A stretch of DNA of 38,423 nt from positions 1 through 38,423 of the forward strand of contig JACWAI010000033.1 in NCBI GenBank assembly GCA_014874415.1, given 5' to 3'. Both the position numbers and the translations under genes were made by a program. Source of the stretch: Nitrososphaerales archaeon. Its GTDB lineage: Archaea > Thermoproteota > Nitrososphaeria > Nitrososphaerales > Gagatemarchaeaceae. Below are positions 7,793 through 15,002 of this stretch, piece by piece. Position 1 is the stretch's first letter. Every line of letters begins with the position of its first letter. The notes under the pieces are model-generated. The model saw only the letters and a program-made list of their open reading frames with translations. It was not told where the DNA came from and made no database searches.

Positions 7793-8350
7793 ATGGCTGA
7801 AACCACCCTCGAATATCTGAAGAGGAGGCTCGATTTAGAAGGACAGTCCGAGCCTCTGCTTCCGCTTCCCAGCGACTTCTATTCCAGGCTCTCGGCCTAC
7901 AGCCAGAAGCTGAAGAGGTCCGCAGTCTCCGGGAGCTCCGAGGTCTCTGTCCGCCTTACCGCCACCCAGGCGAAGATGATTGAATCCATGGTGAGCCAGC
8001 TCCTGAAGATTAGGACGAGGAAGGCGATGCTGCAGAACGCGCTGCTGCAGCTCCTCCCAGAAGAGCGGTACGTGTGTTCGGCCGAGCAGAAGTTCCAGAG
8101 ACGATTCCAGACCCTCGTCGAGGCGGTCTCGGCGGGCCAGCCTTCCTTCGTGGAGTTCGCCCACCTCACCGAGTCCCAGAGGAGCGTCACCGTGAAGTTC
8201 ATCAAGCACGTAAACGAACTGGTGGGGCTGGACATGCGGCGGTACGGTCCGTTCGAGGCGGAGGACATAGCGTCGATCCCCGCTGCCAGCGCCGACATCC
8301 TGATAGCGGGAGGAGACGCGGTGGAAGTCTACACCAGAGACGACGTCTGA
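7793..8350 (+). CDS. GINS complex subunit, Gins51 type
   Basis: A 185-residue subunit of the archaeal GINS complex, which links MCM helicase and GAN/Cdc45 at the fork. The helical A domain comes first (LPSDFYSRLSAYSQKLKR, then MIESMVSQLLKIRTRKAM and LLPEERYV). A short C-terminal beta domain follows (YGPFEAEDIASIPAASADIL). The A-then-B order is that of Gins51 (Sld5/Psf1 type) rather than Gins23. ATG at 7793 directly abuts the priS stop, so the two are surely co-transcribed. Sequence identity in this family is low; the call rests on layout plus context. Confidence 0.85.
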   Translation: MAETTLEYLKRRLDLEGQSEPLLPLPSDFYSRLSAYSQKLKRSAVSGSSEVSVRLTATQAKMIESMVSQLLKIRTRKAMLQNALLQLLPEERYVCSAEQKFQRRFQTLVEAVSAGQPSFVEFAHLTESQRSVTVKFIKHVNELVGLDMRRYGPFEAEDIASIPAASADILIAGGDAVEVYTRDDV

Positions 8351-8354
8351 ACGG

Positions 8355-8708
8355 CTAACTGTAGCTTCTCCAGGTATGACTGCATTTCGCACACCTGTAG
8401 AATTGGGTAGGTGGCTCGTCCCCGCTCCTCGTCTGCAGGAACCACCAGAAGGCTTCGTCGTATCCGCACTTCGGGCATTCGATCTTGGTTGTCGGGAGGG
8501 AGTTGAGCTTGGCCTCCTTGTCCCCCACCACTTTGATCTGGGGCGTGTTAGAGAGCTCTTCCTCGGTATCCTGTTTTAACGTCTGGGTCGGCGGCTTGCT
8601 GGAGTAGCCGCAATTTTCGCAGGCGTAGGCGATGGTTACCTCCCTGGCGCCCTTGACCTGCTTTAGCTTGAGCCGCGTACCGCACTTTGGGCAGAACTTC
8701 AGGGTCAG
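8355..8708 (-). CDS. tfs: Transcription factor S (TFS/RPB9-like), apparent CTG start
   Basis: Archaeal TFIIS-like factor that rescues backtracked RNA polymerase by stimulating RNA cleavage. The N-terminal zinc ribbon is KFCPKCGTRL plus CENCGY. The C-terminal ribbon is ECPKCGYDEAFWWFLQTRSG plus FYRCAKCSHTW. The tip has an acidic residue (SGDE), although the canonical TRSADE reads TRSGDE. No ATG, GTG or TTG occurs in frame before the first zinc ribbon. The frame can begin at CTG 8708, whose CTGA overlaps the rpo11 stop exactly as ATGA overlaps do elsewhere in this window, or at CTG 8702 (giving MKFCPKCG). Length is 115-117 residues, normal for TFS. Expression is probably coupled to rpo11. Confidence 0.88.
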   Translation of the reverse strand: MTLKFCPKCGTRLKLKQVKGAREVTIAYACENCGYSSKPPTQTLKQDTEEELSNTPQIKVVGDKEAKLNSLPTTKIECPKCGYDEAFWWFLQTRSGDEPPTQFYRCAKCSHTWRSYS

Positions 8709-8992
8709 CTTGACCCACCGCCGAGGGCCTTCTTGACTCCGACGAAGAGCTCCTGGGTGGTATCCATGGCCCTTTCCACGCTGTTGGCGAACGCCTTCTC
8801 GGGCTTGATGCGCTGGGCCCTGACCTTCAGCACGAGCTTCTTGATCAGAGGGTGAGGGGGTATCACCCCTGCAAAGGTGACGCTCTTCTCTTCAAGCAGC
8901 TCGTGGTGGACGATTTCAGCCAGGGAGTAGTCCTCCCCTGTAATCTCGACCGTGAGGCCCTTTTCATCCTCGTTGGTGGTCTGAACCTGCAA
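8705..8992 (-). CDS. rpoL: RNA polymerase subunit Rpo11 (RpoL)
   Basis: A 95-residue polymerase assembly subunit that pairs with Rpo3. Conserved features are the beta strands around LTVEITGEDYSLAEIVHHEL and VTFAGVIPPHPLIKKLVLKV, followed by a long C-terminal helix. Translation starts with TTG at 8992. A TATA-like box CTTAATAAC (9018-9026) sits about 30 bases upstream, so it seems to have its own promoter despite lying downstream of csl4. Its stop is interlocked with the apparent CTG start of tfs. Confidence 0.94.
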   Translation of the reverse strand: MQVQTTNEDEKGLTVEITGEDYSLAEIVHHELLEEKSVTFAGVIPPHPLIKKLVLKVRAQRIKPEKAFANSVERAMDTTQELFVGVKKALGGGSS

Positions 8993-9017
8993 TTTGTCTG
9001 ACCGCCCCTCGATTTCT

Positions 9018-9026
9018 TGTTATTAA
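9018..9026 (-). promoter_or_regulatory. TATA-like box of rpoL-tfs
   Basis: CTTAATAAC on the minus strand is centred about 30 bases before the rpoL TTG start, in the 78-base gap after csl4. The spacing would give a transcript with almost no leader. Confidence 0.5.
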
Positions 9027-9070
9027 GGAGATGGTATGATTCGTTTCAAATCGGCGGCTTTCACGTGAGC

Positions 9071-9649
9071 CTATGGCTCGATGGGGGTCGTCCCGAAGTC
9101 CCTGGCGAGCTTCCTCTCTTCGACGTTCCCGCACTCGTCGCATTTCGCCCTGGTGGGGTTGCCTCTCAGGAGGGGTTTGCCGCAGTTGCCGCAGAGTGCC
9201 GCCACCACCCCCATGTCTGGCTCGTCTATTGTCAGGTGGATGATCCCGTTGACGAGGCTGAATACCCGGCATCTCACGATGTCCCCCGGCTTGACCGGGG
9301 TAGTCCTGCGCATTCCTCGCCCGCCCCCCGACAGGCCCCTCAGTGTCAGCATTCCCGAGAAGTCCTTGTAGGTCGGCTTCCCGTTGTGGAAGTAGATGTG
9401 CACGTTAGCCGAGTTCGCCTGGGCTCCCTCGACCTGCCCCGTCACCCAGTCGTCCACTTTGATCACTTCCGGCTCGACAGCCGGCTTCACAGAGATCTCC
9501 ATGTTCTTGGCGTCCTTCTGCACCGATCCCGCCACCAGCGCCCTGATTAGCCCCGAATCGTCGTAGGTGTGCTGGCCGGGGAGGAACTCCTCTGACACGG
9601 CAAGCCTGTCCCCGGGGATCACTCCCGCCTGTTTCGCTTTTTCTTTCAT
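9071..9649 (-). CDS. csl4: Exosome RNA-binding subunit Csl4
   Basis: Cap subunit of the archaeal RNA exosome. The protein has 192 residues. The N-terminal domain begins at PGDRLAVSEEFLPGQHTYDD, a central S1 domain spans about residues 62-140 (DDWVTGQVEG, then PGDIVRCRVFSLVNG), and a C-terminal zinc ribbon has C153/C156 and C170/C173 (CGNCGKP, CDECGN). An extra basic Gly/Arg loop (LSGGGRGMRRTTP) lies inside the S1 region. The start overlaps the dph2 stop as ATGA, so the two are translationally coupled, an association seen in other archaea. Confidence 0.93.
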   Translation of the reverse strand: MKEKAKQAGVIPGDRLAVSEEFLPGQHTYDDSGLIRALVAGSVQKDAKNMEISVKPAVEPEVIKVDDWVTGQVEGAQANSANVHIYFHNGKPTYKDFSGMLTLRGLSGGGRGMRRTTPVKPGDIVRCRVFSLVNGIIHLTIDEPDMGVVAALCGNCGKPLLRGNPTRAKCDECGNVEERKLARDFGTTPIEP

Positions 9650-10677
9650 CTCTTGATCAGCCCCACCGTGAGCTCAATCCATTTCGATCTCTCAAGGAAC
9701 TCCCCCGGTTCCCTCCCCTCAATAAGCGCCACTAATGCGTCAGCCTGGGGTATCGAGAGCACGGGCCTGTCGAAGGTGAACCCGTCGATGGATATCCTCG
9801 GGCACGCCGTCTGGATGAAGGCGTCGATCTCCCTGTGAGGCGCAAGTCGTTCCGCTGTGACGTCCCGCATCGCCAGCTGGACCACCTTCCTTCCGCTCAT
9901 CTCGAGCCTCGTCGTGATCCATCGGCTCCTTCCCAGCATCTTCTGCCCCTCCTTCAACCCCGTGATCACGCCGAAGACCCTCGCGTCCCGTGCCTTGTAG
10001 ACCGCAAGGATTGCGCGCTTTCTCCTTTCGTCTGCCGCCTGCTGCATGTCGGTGACTTCGTCCATGTAAGGGTCCAGCATGAAGGTCGGCCTGCCTGTGG
10101 CCAGGGCCAGGCCTACCGCATGGAACTCGCTCTCTCCAAGGACGGCGAACGCGTCGACCTGTTCGCGGATCTGGTAGGAGGTGGAGAAGTCGCACCCGAA
10201 GACCTGCCCCTCCAGCATCATGCTGTTCCCCTTACCTATGATCACCTCGAACCCCTTGGTCTCGAGCCTTTCCTTGACGGGCTTGAGCTGATGAAGATGC
10301 TGGCTGAAGGTCGCCAGCCCCACCCTCTTGTACGGGGCCAGGACCACCGCCGCCTTCTCGACGACCTCTCCGAACTCTACGTCGTCGACCGCGTCCACCA
10401 GGTAAGTGTAATCCCCAACCTCCGTAACGGCCGCGTTGTGCCCTATGTGGAACGCGAGGTCGGCCTGGAGCTCCTCGACGTCGTCATCCGCCGTGTCGCA
10501 AATCCCGAAGCAGCTGTCCCCGGACAGGACGCTGGTGACACCATATTTCTCCTTGACCCGCTCCATCAACTCCTTGGTCTGCCTCAACAGCCCGCCTGGG
10601 GCGTTCACAAGGACCACCTTGGGCTTCTCGGATTCGATTATCTCGAATACCCTCTTCTCGTCTATCCTGACTGTCAT
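9646..10677 (-). CDS. dph2: Diphthamide synthesis enzyme Dph2
   Basis: Radical-SAM-like enzyme that makes the first step of diphthamide on EF-2, transferring the 3-amino-3-carboxypropyl group from SAM to a His. The protein has 343 residues, the usual length. Three separated Cys that bind the 4Fe-4S cluster are seen in GDSCFGICDTADDD (C56/C60), GCDFSTSYQ (C162) and QTACPRISIDG (C292). ATG at 10677 follows a TATA-box region crowded with palindromes (10701-10748). It leads the dph2-csl4 operon. Dph6, for the last amidation step, is at 29327-30106. Confidence 0.94.
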   Translation of the reverse strand: MTVRIDEKRVFEIIESEKPKVVLVNAPGGLLRQTKELMERVKEKYGVTSVLSGDSCFGICDTADDDVEELQADLAFHIGHNAAVTEVGDYTYLVDAVDDVEFGEVVEKAAVVLAPYKRVGLATFSQHLHQLKPVKERLETKGFEVIIGKGNSMMLEGQVFGCDFSTSYQIREQVDAFAVLGESEFHAVGLALATGRPTFMLDPYMDEVTDMQQAADERRKRAILAVYKARDARVFGVITGLKEGQKMLGRSRWITTRLEMSGRKVVQLAMRDVTAERLAPHREIDAFIQTACPRISIDGFTFDRPVLSIPQADALVALIEGREPGEFLERSKWIELTVGLIKR

Positions 10678-10700
10678 AGAACTCGCTTCCAGGTGCTCCG

Positions 10701-10748
10701 GATTCTAGAATCGGCCCGCGCGGGCCCGTTATATACTTCCTGCAGGAA
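10701..10748 (-). promoter_or_regulatory. dph2 promoter with three perfect palindromes
   Basis: In the minus direction the order is: palindrome TTCCTGCAGGAA (10737-10748), TATA-like GTATATAAC (10728-10736), palindrome GGCCCGCGCGGGCC (10713-10726), then palindrome GATTCTAGAATC (10701-10712). The last two touch each other. The expected start of transcription, 25 or so bases past the TATA box, falls inside the last palindrome. The arms have no loop, so binding sites for dimeric repressors are more likely than hairpins. The block also lies 13-61 bases past the stop of the upstream MFS gene. Confidence 0.6.
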
Positions 10749-10761
10749 TCGAGAGGTCTTC

Positions 10762-12228
10762 CTAGGCCGGAGGCGCGTTCCCTTCAGGCGGGCCCCGCTG
10801 AGGCTTCCCATCCTTCAGCAGGAGGGCGATCATGAACGCAAGGACTCCCAAGAGCGCTCCTGCAAATATGGCCACTTGGAACCCGGCGACCACGGCGGCC
10901 GCCTTCGCCAGTGCCGATGCAGACGCAGCAGGGGGTGGGTCGAACGCCCCAGCTACGGTCAGGAGGATCGCCAACCCCACAGGGAAGCCGACCCGAAAAG
11001 AGGTGTTGATCACCCCTGACGCCAGGCCTTCCTCCCCATGCTTGGTCCCCGCCACGGCGGCGATGTTAACCGCCGGCATGCCGATGCTGGCGCCCATCGC
11101 CCAGATGAGGAGGCCTGGGAGAGTCACGATGTAGCTCCCCGTAGCGGAGATTGGAAAGAGCAGCAGGACGCCGACGGCCACCAGCGCCGACGACAGCGTC
11201 AGGGTCTTCCTGGCGCCGTACTTATTGACAATCCGCGCAGCCCCCCAACCTCCTACAAAGAAGAAGATCAGGGCAGGAGGGAGGACCAGGAGGCCTGCCT
11301 CCAGAGGGGAGTAACCGAGTATGTCCTGGAAGTATATCGTCATCATGAACGAAATCCCTCCCACGATGGATGTCAATACGAGCGCCAGGGCGTTAGCCGT
11401 AAGCACAGACCCTCGGCGGATGAAGCCGAGCGGCATCAGCGGGGCCTCAGATCGTGACTCGATAGCCAGGAAAGAAACCAAGAACGCTGCCGCAATCAGG
11501 AGGGGCGCTATCGTCCAGGCCGAGGCCAAGCCCAGGGTCGGGCTCGCTGCATTGGTGAGACCGTAGACCATCAAGATGGTCCCGGCTGTCACCGTCAGAG
11601 CGCCGGGTATGTCGAGGTGCTGGTTCTTCAGCCATCCACCGCCGCCGGGAAGATACTTCGTGCAAAGCAGGGCCGTCACAATCCCTATGGGGACGTTCAC
11701 GAACATCACAGACCTCCAGCCCAGAAAGGTGGTCAACACACCGCCGGCGGTGGCCCCTGCCGCGAAACCCCCAGACAGCACGGCCACGATGAACCCCATC
11801 GCCCTGTTTCTTTGGGGGCCCTCGGGATAGAGCCCGATGAATATCGCGAAGGCCGTGACCGTCGTCATGGCGGCTCCGATCCCTTGTACCAGCCTGGATA
11901 TCACCAGCGACAGCAGAGACGGAGCGAGCCCCCCTGAGAAGGAAGCGATGGTGAACACGACAAGGCCGGCGATGAAGATCTTCTTCTGGCCGTAGACGTC
12001 TCCCGCCCTCCCCATGAGCATCAGGAAACCGGCAAGCGTGATGGCATAGGCGCCGTAGATCCACTGGCTGTCGGCCAGCGAGGCCCGGAATTCAGTCTGA
12101 ATGGAGGGAAGAGCCACCTGCACGATCGAAGCGTCGATTATGTCCATGAAGAAGGCGGCAATGACCAGGGCGAAGATCAGCCTGACGTGGGGGACTGGGC
12201 TTGCAGCACCGGACGTGGGACTTTCCAA
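10762..12228 (-). CDS. MFS drug-efflux-type transporter (DHA2, 14 helices)
   Basis: A 488-residue inner-membrane protein of the EmrB/QacA type, expected to export hydrophobic compounds by proton antiport. Helix 1 carries FMDIIDASIVQVALPSIQ (the DHA2 D-x-T/S-I-V-x-V-A-L-P signature). The loop 2-3 motif is GRAGDVYGQKKIF, and motif C is in GGFAAGATAGGVLT. About 14 hydrophobic segments can be counted. Translation starts with TTG at 12228; an in-frame stop a few codons upstream excludes a longer form. A 170-base gap separates it from the DUF4287 operon on the same strand. The substrate cannot be predicted. Confidence 0.9.
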   Translation of the reverse strand: MESPTSGAASPVPHVRLIFALVIAAFFMDIIDASIVQVALPSIQTEFRASLADSQWIYGAYAITLAGFLMLMGRAGDVYGQKKIFIAGLVVFTIASFSGGLAPSLLSLVISRLVQGIGAAMTTVTAFAIFIGLYPEGPQRNRAMGFIVAVLSGGFAAGATAGGVLTTFLGWRSVMFVNVPIGIVTALLCTKYLPGGGGWLKNQHLDIPGALTVTAGTILMVYGLTNAASPTLGLASAWTIAPLLIAAAFLVSFLAIESRSEAPLMPLGFIRRGSVLTANALALVLTSIVGGISFMMTIYFQDILGYSPLEAGLLVLPPALIFFFVGGWGAARIVNKYGARKTLTLSSALVAVGVLLLFPISATGSYIVTLPGLLIWAMGASIGMPAVNIAAVAGTKHGEEGLASGVINTSFRVGFPVGLAILLTVAGAFDPPPAASASALAKAAAVVAGFQVAIFAGALLGVLAFMIALLLKDGKPQRGPPEGNAPPA

Positions 12229-12397
12229 TTTCTCAACACCCTACCTTACGCTGTCGCTGTACTTGTTGACGGAGAATCGGCCGAATCAGTCACAGCGGGA
12301 TTCAATGCTAGGGTTCTCTTTTGCCTCTGATCAGCGCTGGTTCTTAAATCGCACTGATAGAACTTCGATAAAGTGTAGGGTTCAGCGAAAGTGATCC

Positions 12398-12634
12398 TTA
12401 TGCCCTCGCCTCCGCCTTGGCGTCCTCGCGCAGCTTCTTCTTGGCCGGCTCTGGATCCTGGATGTAGAGGATTATCGCGTTCGCGTGACCATGCCCAAGG
12501 CCGCACTCCGTCTTGAGCCATTTCAGCAGGTCACCATACTTCTCCAGGCCCCTCTGTTTGGCCATCTTGCGGTAGTCTTCGGGGGTTTTTCCCGACTTTG
12601 CCTGTATGTTGTCGATGTAGGCCTTGTATGTCAT
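12398..12634 (-). CDS. DUF4287 small protein
   Basis: A 78-residue protein matching DUF4287: MTYKAYIDNIQAKSGKTPED at the start, then GLEKYGDLLKWLKTECGLGHGHANAI. The biochemical role of this family is not established. It starts within the stop of the RibD-like gene (ATGA overlap), so the two are translationally coupled. The C-terminal tail is highly charged (KKKLREDAKAEARA). The domain is common as a stand-alone gene in soil bacteria, so horizontal gain is possible. Confidence 0.8.
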   Translation of the reverse strand: MTYKAYIDNIQAKSGKTPEDYRKMAKQRGLEKYGDLLKWLKTECGLGHGHANAIILYIQDPEPAKKKLREDAKAEARA

Positions 12635-13218
12635 GCTCTCTTCCCTTTCACAGACTGAGGCTCGTAATACAGGACATTGACGCCGTTGCCGAACGATTGG
12701 GTCCTCGTGTGTTTCAGACCGACCGGCACCTCCATCCCCCTGAAGAGAGGCTTCCCATCACCTAGGAAAATCGGGTGTACCAGAAGCTGGTACTCGTCGA
12801 TGAGGCCCATTCGCGTAAGGCTCTGGACGGCGTTGGCGCTTCCATAGATGACAATGCTCTTGCCTGACTTTTGCTTCAGTTCCATGATCCTCTGTTCCAC
12901 GTCGTCTCGGACCACATCGGCAGGTTTGTACTTCCCCCAGGGGGCTGCCCCCAGGGTCCTCGAAAGGACGACCTTGGGTGTGTGGTTCATCTTGTCCGCC
13001 CCCGGCGACTGCTCTTCAGTCCAGTTTGGCCATGCGTTGGCCATGATCTGGTATGTCACCCTCCCCAGCAGTATGGTGTCCATGGACGCCATCAGATCGC
13101 CTGCATACTTCGCCATCTCCTCGTTGAAATTGCCGGTGACCCAGCTCATGTCCTCCTTGGGCCCGACGATGTACCCATCGGCTGAGACGAACTCTGAAGC
13201 GATGAGCGTTCTCAACAC
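12631..13218 (-). CDS. RibD/dihydrofolate-reductase-fold protein, copy 1
   Basis: A 195-residue member of the RibD C-terminal domain family, which has the DHFR fold and usually binds NADPH. Typical motifs are LIASEFVSADGYIVGPKEDM, LLGRVTYQIMANAWP, VVLSRTL, IVIYGSANAVQSL and LIDEYQLLVHPIFLGDGKPLF. It starts with GTG at 13218 behind a strong AGGAGG ribosome-binding site. It lies between the SnoaL-like gene (9-base gap) and DUF4287 (overlap). It lacks a RibD deaminase domain, so a role in riboflavin synthesis is not implied. A paralogue is at 33851-34423. Confidence 0.85.
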   Translation of the reverse strand: MLRTLIASEFVSADGYIVGPKEDMSWVTGNFNEEMAKYAGDLMASMDTILLGRVTYQIMANAWPNWTEEQSPGADKMNHTPKVVLSRTLGAAPWGKYKPADVVRDDVEQRIMELKQKSGKSIVIYGSANAVQSLTRMGLIDEYQLLVHPIFLGDGKPLFRGMEVPVGLKHTRTQSFGNGVNVLYYEPQSVKGKRA

Positions 13219-13227
13219 CTGAGCCTC

Positions 13228-13623
13228 CTAGAACGCGTTGGCCGGGTTGGGCATATCCGGCCGTATCATCTGGGTGACGTCCCAGTACTCGGCTATCTTG
13301 TCGCCTTTGAAACGGAACAGGTGGACCTGCCTCAGGCCTCCCTTCGAGGGGTCAGACTTCGCTCCCAGGAGCTGTGTGTACGCTGCTACGAAATCCCCCT
13401 CTTCGATGACATACCGTACCTTGAGCTCGGGGTCTGGAAACTGACCCTCCATTTCCTTCGAAGCGGCGGCCATCGAGTCGAAGAGCGCGTCCATGCCCCC
13501 TTTCACGTACGGGTTGTGCTGAACGCAATCAGGTGCGAAATACTTCAGGCCGTCCTTCGGCCTTCCTGCACCTATCAGGCGAAAGATATCGCCCACGGTC
13601 TCCTTACGGTCCTGCTGTCCCAT
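13228..13623 (-). CDS. SnoaL-like (NTF2-fold) protein
   Basis: A 131-residue NTF2-fold protein of the SnoaL-like type: helix with VGDIFRLIGAGRPKDGLKYF, then APDCVQHNPYVKGGMDALFD, VRYVIEEGDFVAAYT and the final KIAEYWDVTQMI. Relatives include small hydrolases, cyclases and many proteins of unknown role. The ATG at 13623 lies behind a TATA-like ATTATATGC about 25 bases upstream, so this gene probably leads the SnoaL-RibD-DUF4287 operon. The three together look like a small detoxification or secondary-metabolism cassette; that is inference. Confidence 0.82.
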   Translation of the reverse strand: MGQQDRKETVGDIFRLIGAGRPKDGLKYFAPDCVQHNPYVKGGMDALFDSMAAASKEMEGQFPDPELKVRYVIEEGDFVAAYTQLLGAKSDPSKGGLRQVHLFRFKGDKIAEYWDVTQMIRPDMPNPANAF

Positions 13624-13749
13624 GGCCTATGCCAAGGCTTCAGGCATATAATCGGTTCCGCCCCTTGCGGAGTTTCTTTAATGTCGAAACCAAGAACGTT
13701 GCGCGTTTTGCCGAGGCCGCAGAGTGAGATCCGAAGCGCCGGGTCCCGC

Positions 13750-14274
13750 CTAAGACTGCGGCGTCGGAGCAACGGGGTGCTCCAGCTTGACGATTTCGGT
13801 GTGCGTCTTCATGGGTAGCTTCGTCGCGGCGGCCCACATGGCTTGCTTCCCCTTCTCGAAGTTCTCGGCCTTGACGCTGAGCTCGAGTACCACGCTCCCT
13901 ATGCCGACCCTCGCAGCAAGGCCGATGGGTTTCCCGAACGCCTTGCGCATCCCCTCCTGCAGACGGTCCGCCCCGGCTGTGGCGATCATCTTGTTCTCCC
14001 TGAGGACCAGGTGAGGATAGGTGACCACCTTCAGGAGAAAGTTCTCTTCGCCAACCAGCACCACCTTCTTGCTGGCCGCCACCCTGGCGGCTTCGAGGGC
14101 GTTGTGCCTAATCTGGACCTTGCCGTCAGAAACTAGCCTGAACAGGTAGTCGTAGTCCTGCCTGCTCTTGCCTGTGGTGAAGCGAGCCACCTTGGGGTTT
14201 GGAGCCCCGGGTGCGAACTTCTTTGAGTAGAACTGGCCTTTTTGCTGTCTATAATTGGACCCGTGGATTTTCAA
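13750..14274 (-). CDS. rpl10e: Ribosomal protein L10e (uL16)
   Basis: Archaeal uL16, which sits at the A-site side of the large subunit. The 174 residues contain NYRQQKG, KFAPGAPNPKVARFTTGK, VQIRHNALEAARVAASKKVV and the C-terminal GSVVLELSVKAENFEKGKQA. It starts with TTG at 14274 after AAAGGTGATT, with a TATA-like CTTAATTAGG at about 14307-14316. A Pro-rich tail (HPVAPTPQS) is specific. It is monocistronic as far as can be seen, and polX ends 60 bases upstream on the same strand. Confidence 0.94.
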   Translation of the reverse strand: MKIHGSNYRQQKGQFYSKKFAPGAPNPKVARFTTGKSRQDYDYLFRLVSDGKVQIRHNALEAARVAASKKVVLVGEENFLLKVVTYPHLVLRENKMIATAGADRLQEGMRKAFGKPIGLAARVGIGSVVLELSVKAENFEKGKQAMWAAATKLPMKTHTEIVKLEHPVAPTPQS

Positions 14275-14334
14275 TCACCTTTGAAAAACCATCCCTTCGA
14301 AACCCCTAATTAAGCTTCAAGCGCCGAGACCCGA

Positions 14335-14877
14335 TTACCAGTCGAACTTCGAGCGTTTCTTTTCCGCCTTCCCTCTCTCCTCAGGGGGCTTGTACTTCCA
14401 ATCCAGAATCCTCCCCACGTCTTGTTCCGTCTCCGTCTTGATCAGCCGGGGCGGTTCCTCCCTGGTCCACAGTCCCTTCGAGTTGATCACCAGGCCCTTG
14501 TCTCTGGCTTTGATCGTCATCCCGATGGTGTGCCCCTTCGGCCCCGTGGCCCACATCTGCGTCACCCCCCACGCGTCCTCGTTCAGGCAGAGTAACAGGT
14601 TGACCTGTGCTCCTTTGTATACGAAGTTCGAGATCGTCTCCCCGAATGTCGTCACCCTCCCTCCCATCCCGACGACCCTCCGAATCACCCCATCCTTCCA
14701 TTTCCCGAAGTTCCTTCCCTTGGGGATGACGGCGAAGTCGACGTCGTGCACCAAGGGCTCCTTCCTCCTGATGCTCCCGGCGATGAGGCACTTCTTGTAA
14801 AGATCCCGAGTCTTAGACTGGAAATCCAGGGCGATCTTCTCTGCGTCTTCAAGTCGCATGTCCCTCTTGTAAGACAA
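14335..14877 (-). CDS. Minimal family X DNA polymerase (palm plus thumb)
   Basis: A 180-residue protein of the Pol beta superfamily lacking the N-terminal 8-kDa lyase and the PHP domain, close in size to viral minimal PolX. Visible motifs are AGSIRRKE (G34-S35, R37, R38), HDVDF (D45 and D47, metal ligands), the nucleotide/sugar motif WATGPKGHTIGMTIKARDKG (T111-G112), and a C-terminal TEQDVGRILDWKYKPPEER, which matches the PolX thumb end. The third carboxylate is expected in a V-D-L strand but reads QVNLLL, so Asn93 replaces Asp. It starts with TTG at 14877. With the ligase and Ku-like genes upstream on the same strand it could fill gaps in end joining. Confidence 0.8.
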   Translation of the reverse strand: MSYKRDMRLEDAEKIALDFQSKTRDLYKKCLIAGSIRRKEPLVHDVDFAVIPKGRNFGKWKDGVIRRVVGMGGRVTTFGETISNFVYKGAQVNLLLCLNEDAWGVTQMWATGPKGHTIGMTIKARDKGLVINSKGLWTREEPPRLIKTETEQDVGRILDWKYKPPEERGKAEKKRSKFDW

Positions 14878-15002
14878 AATTCTGAACCCTAGCTACCTGC
14901 TCCAGCTTGCATTCAACCAAGACTTGGACCCCGCCTTCTCGAGCCCGACATCACTCTTGAACGACAATTGGACAGGTGGCGTTCCTTCGAGTCTGGAAAC
15001 CC

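Noticed and set aside
9835-11019. Plus-strand open frame of 394 codons
   Set aside because: It is antisense to dph2 and the MFS gene, is rich in His/Arg/Pro as expected for a high-GC shadow frame, and has no family resemblance.
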